From assembly GCF_900109755.1 (NCBI RefSeq), contig NZ_FOAR01000030.1:1-64000 (forward strand): 64,000 nt of DNA, in the 5' to 3' direction. The notes under the pieces were generated by a model. It was not told the origin of the DNA. It did no database searches and saw nothing but the letters and a program-made list of their open reading frames with translations. The DNA comes from Pseudomonas agarici. GTDB taxonomy: Bacteria; Pseudomonadota; Gammaproteobacteria; Pseudomonadales; Pseudomonadaceae. Below, piece by piece: positions 63,844 to 64,000 of the stretch (the stretch's first letter is position 1; every line of letters begins with the position of its first letter). The position numbers were made by a program, and so were the translations under genes.

Positions 63844-64000
63844 ATGGACAAGACCCACGCCCTCGAACACTTTCTCTACTACCTGGGACACCACCCGGCC
63901 CTTGAAGGCGTTGCCCATCCGAAAGTGCTGGTGGGGCACACCTTGGACTACACCGACATCTGCGCCGCCATTATCGAGCACGCTGCTGGTACCCGGCATT
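63844..64000 (+). CDS. Start of an unrecognised gene, cut by the right edge
   Basis: An ATG frame, with the nearest purine-rich site AGGAA about 7 nt upstream, runs out of the window after 52 codons (MDKTHALEHFLYYLGHHPAL, GVAHPKVLVGHTLDYTDICA). It is rich in His and Leu. It is in the same direction as the peptide gene, with a 66-bp gap. It could be a modifying enzyme for that peptide, but too little is visible to name it. Confidence 0.55.
   Translation, partial: MDKTHALEHFLYYLGHHPALEGVAHPKVLVGHTLDYTDICAAIIEHAAGTRH

Overview
The window looks like chromosomal DNA of a Pseudomonas of the P. fluorescens group. It is GC-rich, and its flagellar and chemotaxis genes have Pseudomonas-specific partners: the master regulator FleQ with FleS/FleR, the MinD-like FleN, FlhF, MotC/MotD, and the HptB-HsbR-HsbA switch. 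A phhR/phhABC phenylalanine hydroxylase cluster and aroP follow in the order known from Pseudomonas. Family assignments come from reading the translations and motifs; no database search was run.

Region 1 (473-57442, all minus strand) is one near-continuous block of late and middle flagellar and chemotaxis genes. In transcription order: flgF-G-H-I-J-K-L (rod, rings, hook junction); a flagellin glycosylation island of two very large glycosyltransferases (fgt1, fgt2) and a FabH-like enzyme; filament genes fliC, flaG, fliD, fliS, fliT; the regulators fleQ, fleS, fleR; fliE-F-G-H-I-J (basal body, C-ring, export ATPase); hsbA-hsbR-hptB; fliK-L-M-N-O-P-Q-R-flhB (export gate, C-ring); flhA-flhF-fleN-fliA; and cheY-Z-A-B, motC, motD, parC, parP, cheW and a DUF2802 gene. 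RpoN-type -24/-12 sites lie ahead of flgF, fleS, fliE, fliK and flhA. A FliA (sigma-28) promoter lies ahead of fliC. This fits the FleQ, then RpoN/FleR, then FliA hierarchy. flgA, flgBCDE, flgM, flgN and cheR are not in the window.

Region 2 (55871-62843) is aromatic amino acid catabolism: phhR (minus) divergent from phhABC (plus), two small open frames, arfB (ribosome rescue) and an aromatic amino acid permease of the AroP type (both minus).

Region 3 (62844-64000) is about 800 bp of gene-poor DNA with an AT-rich stretch. It leads into a 45-codon peptide gene with a very strong ribosome binding site and a hydrophobic C-terminal tail (PFGTAMWPF). A hairpin and the start of a gene cut by the window edge follow. 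The layout resembles a ribosomally made, modified peptide (RiPP) locus.

Most unexpected items: (a) two copies of a 109-nt intergenic element, 80% identical without gaps, one just after fliD and one upstream of fliC on the opposite strand, with a long hairpin formed by copy A; (b) the peptide locus at the right edge; (c) four near-identical amphipathic motifs in the CheA linker; (d) shared tandem glycosyltransferase modules in Fgt1 and Fgt2.
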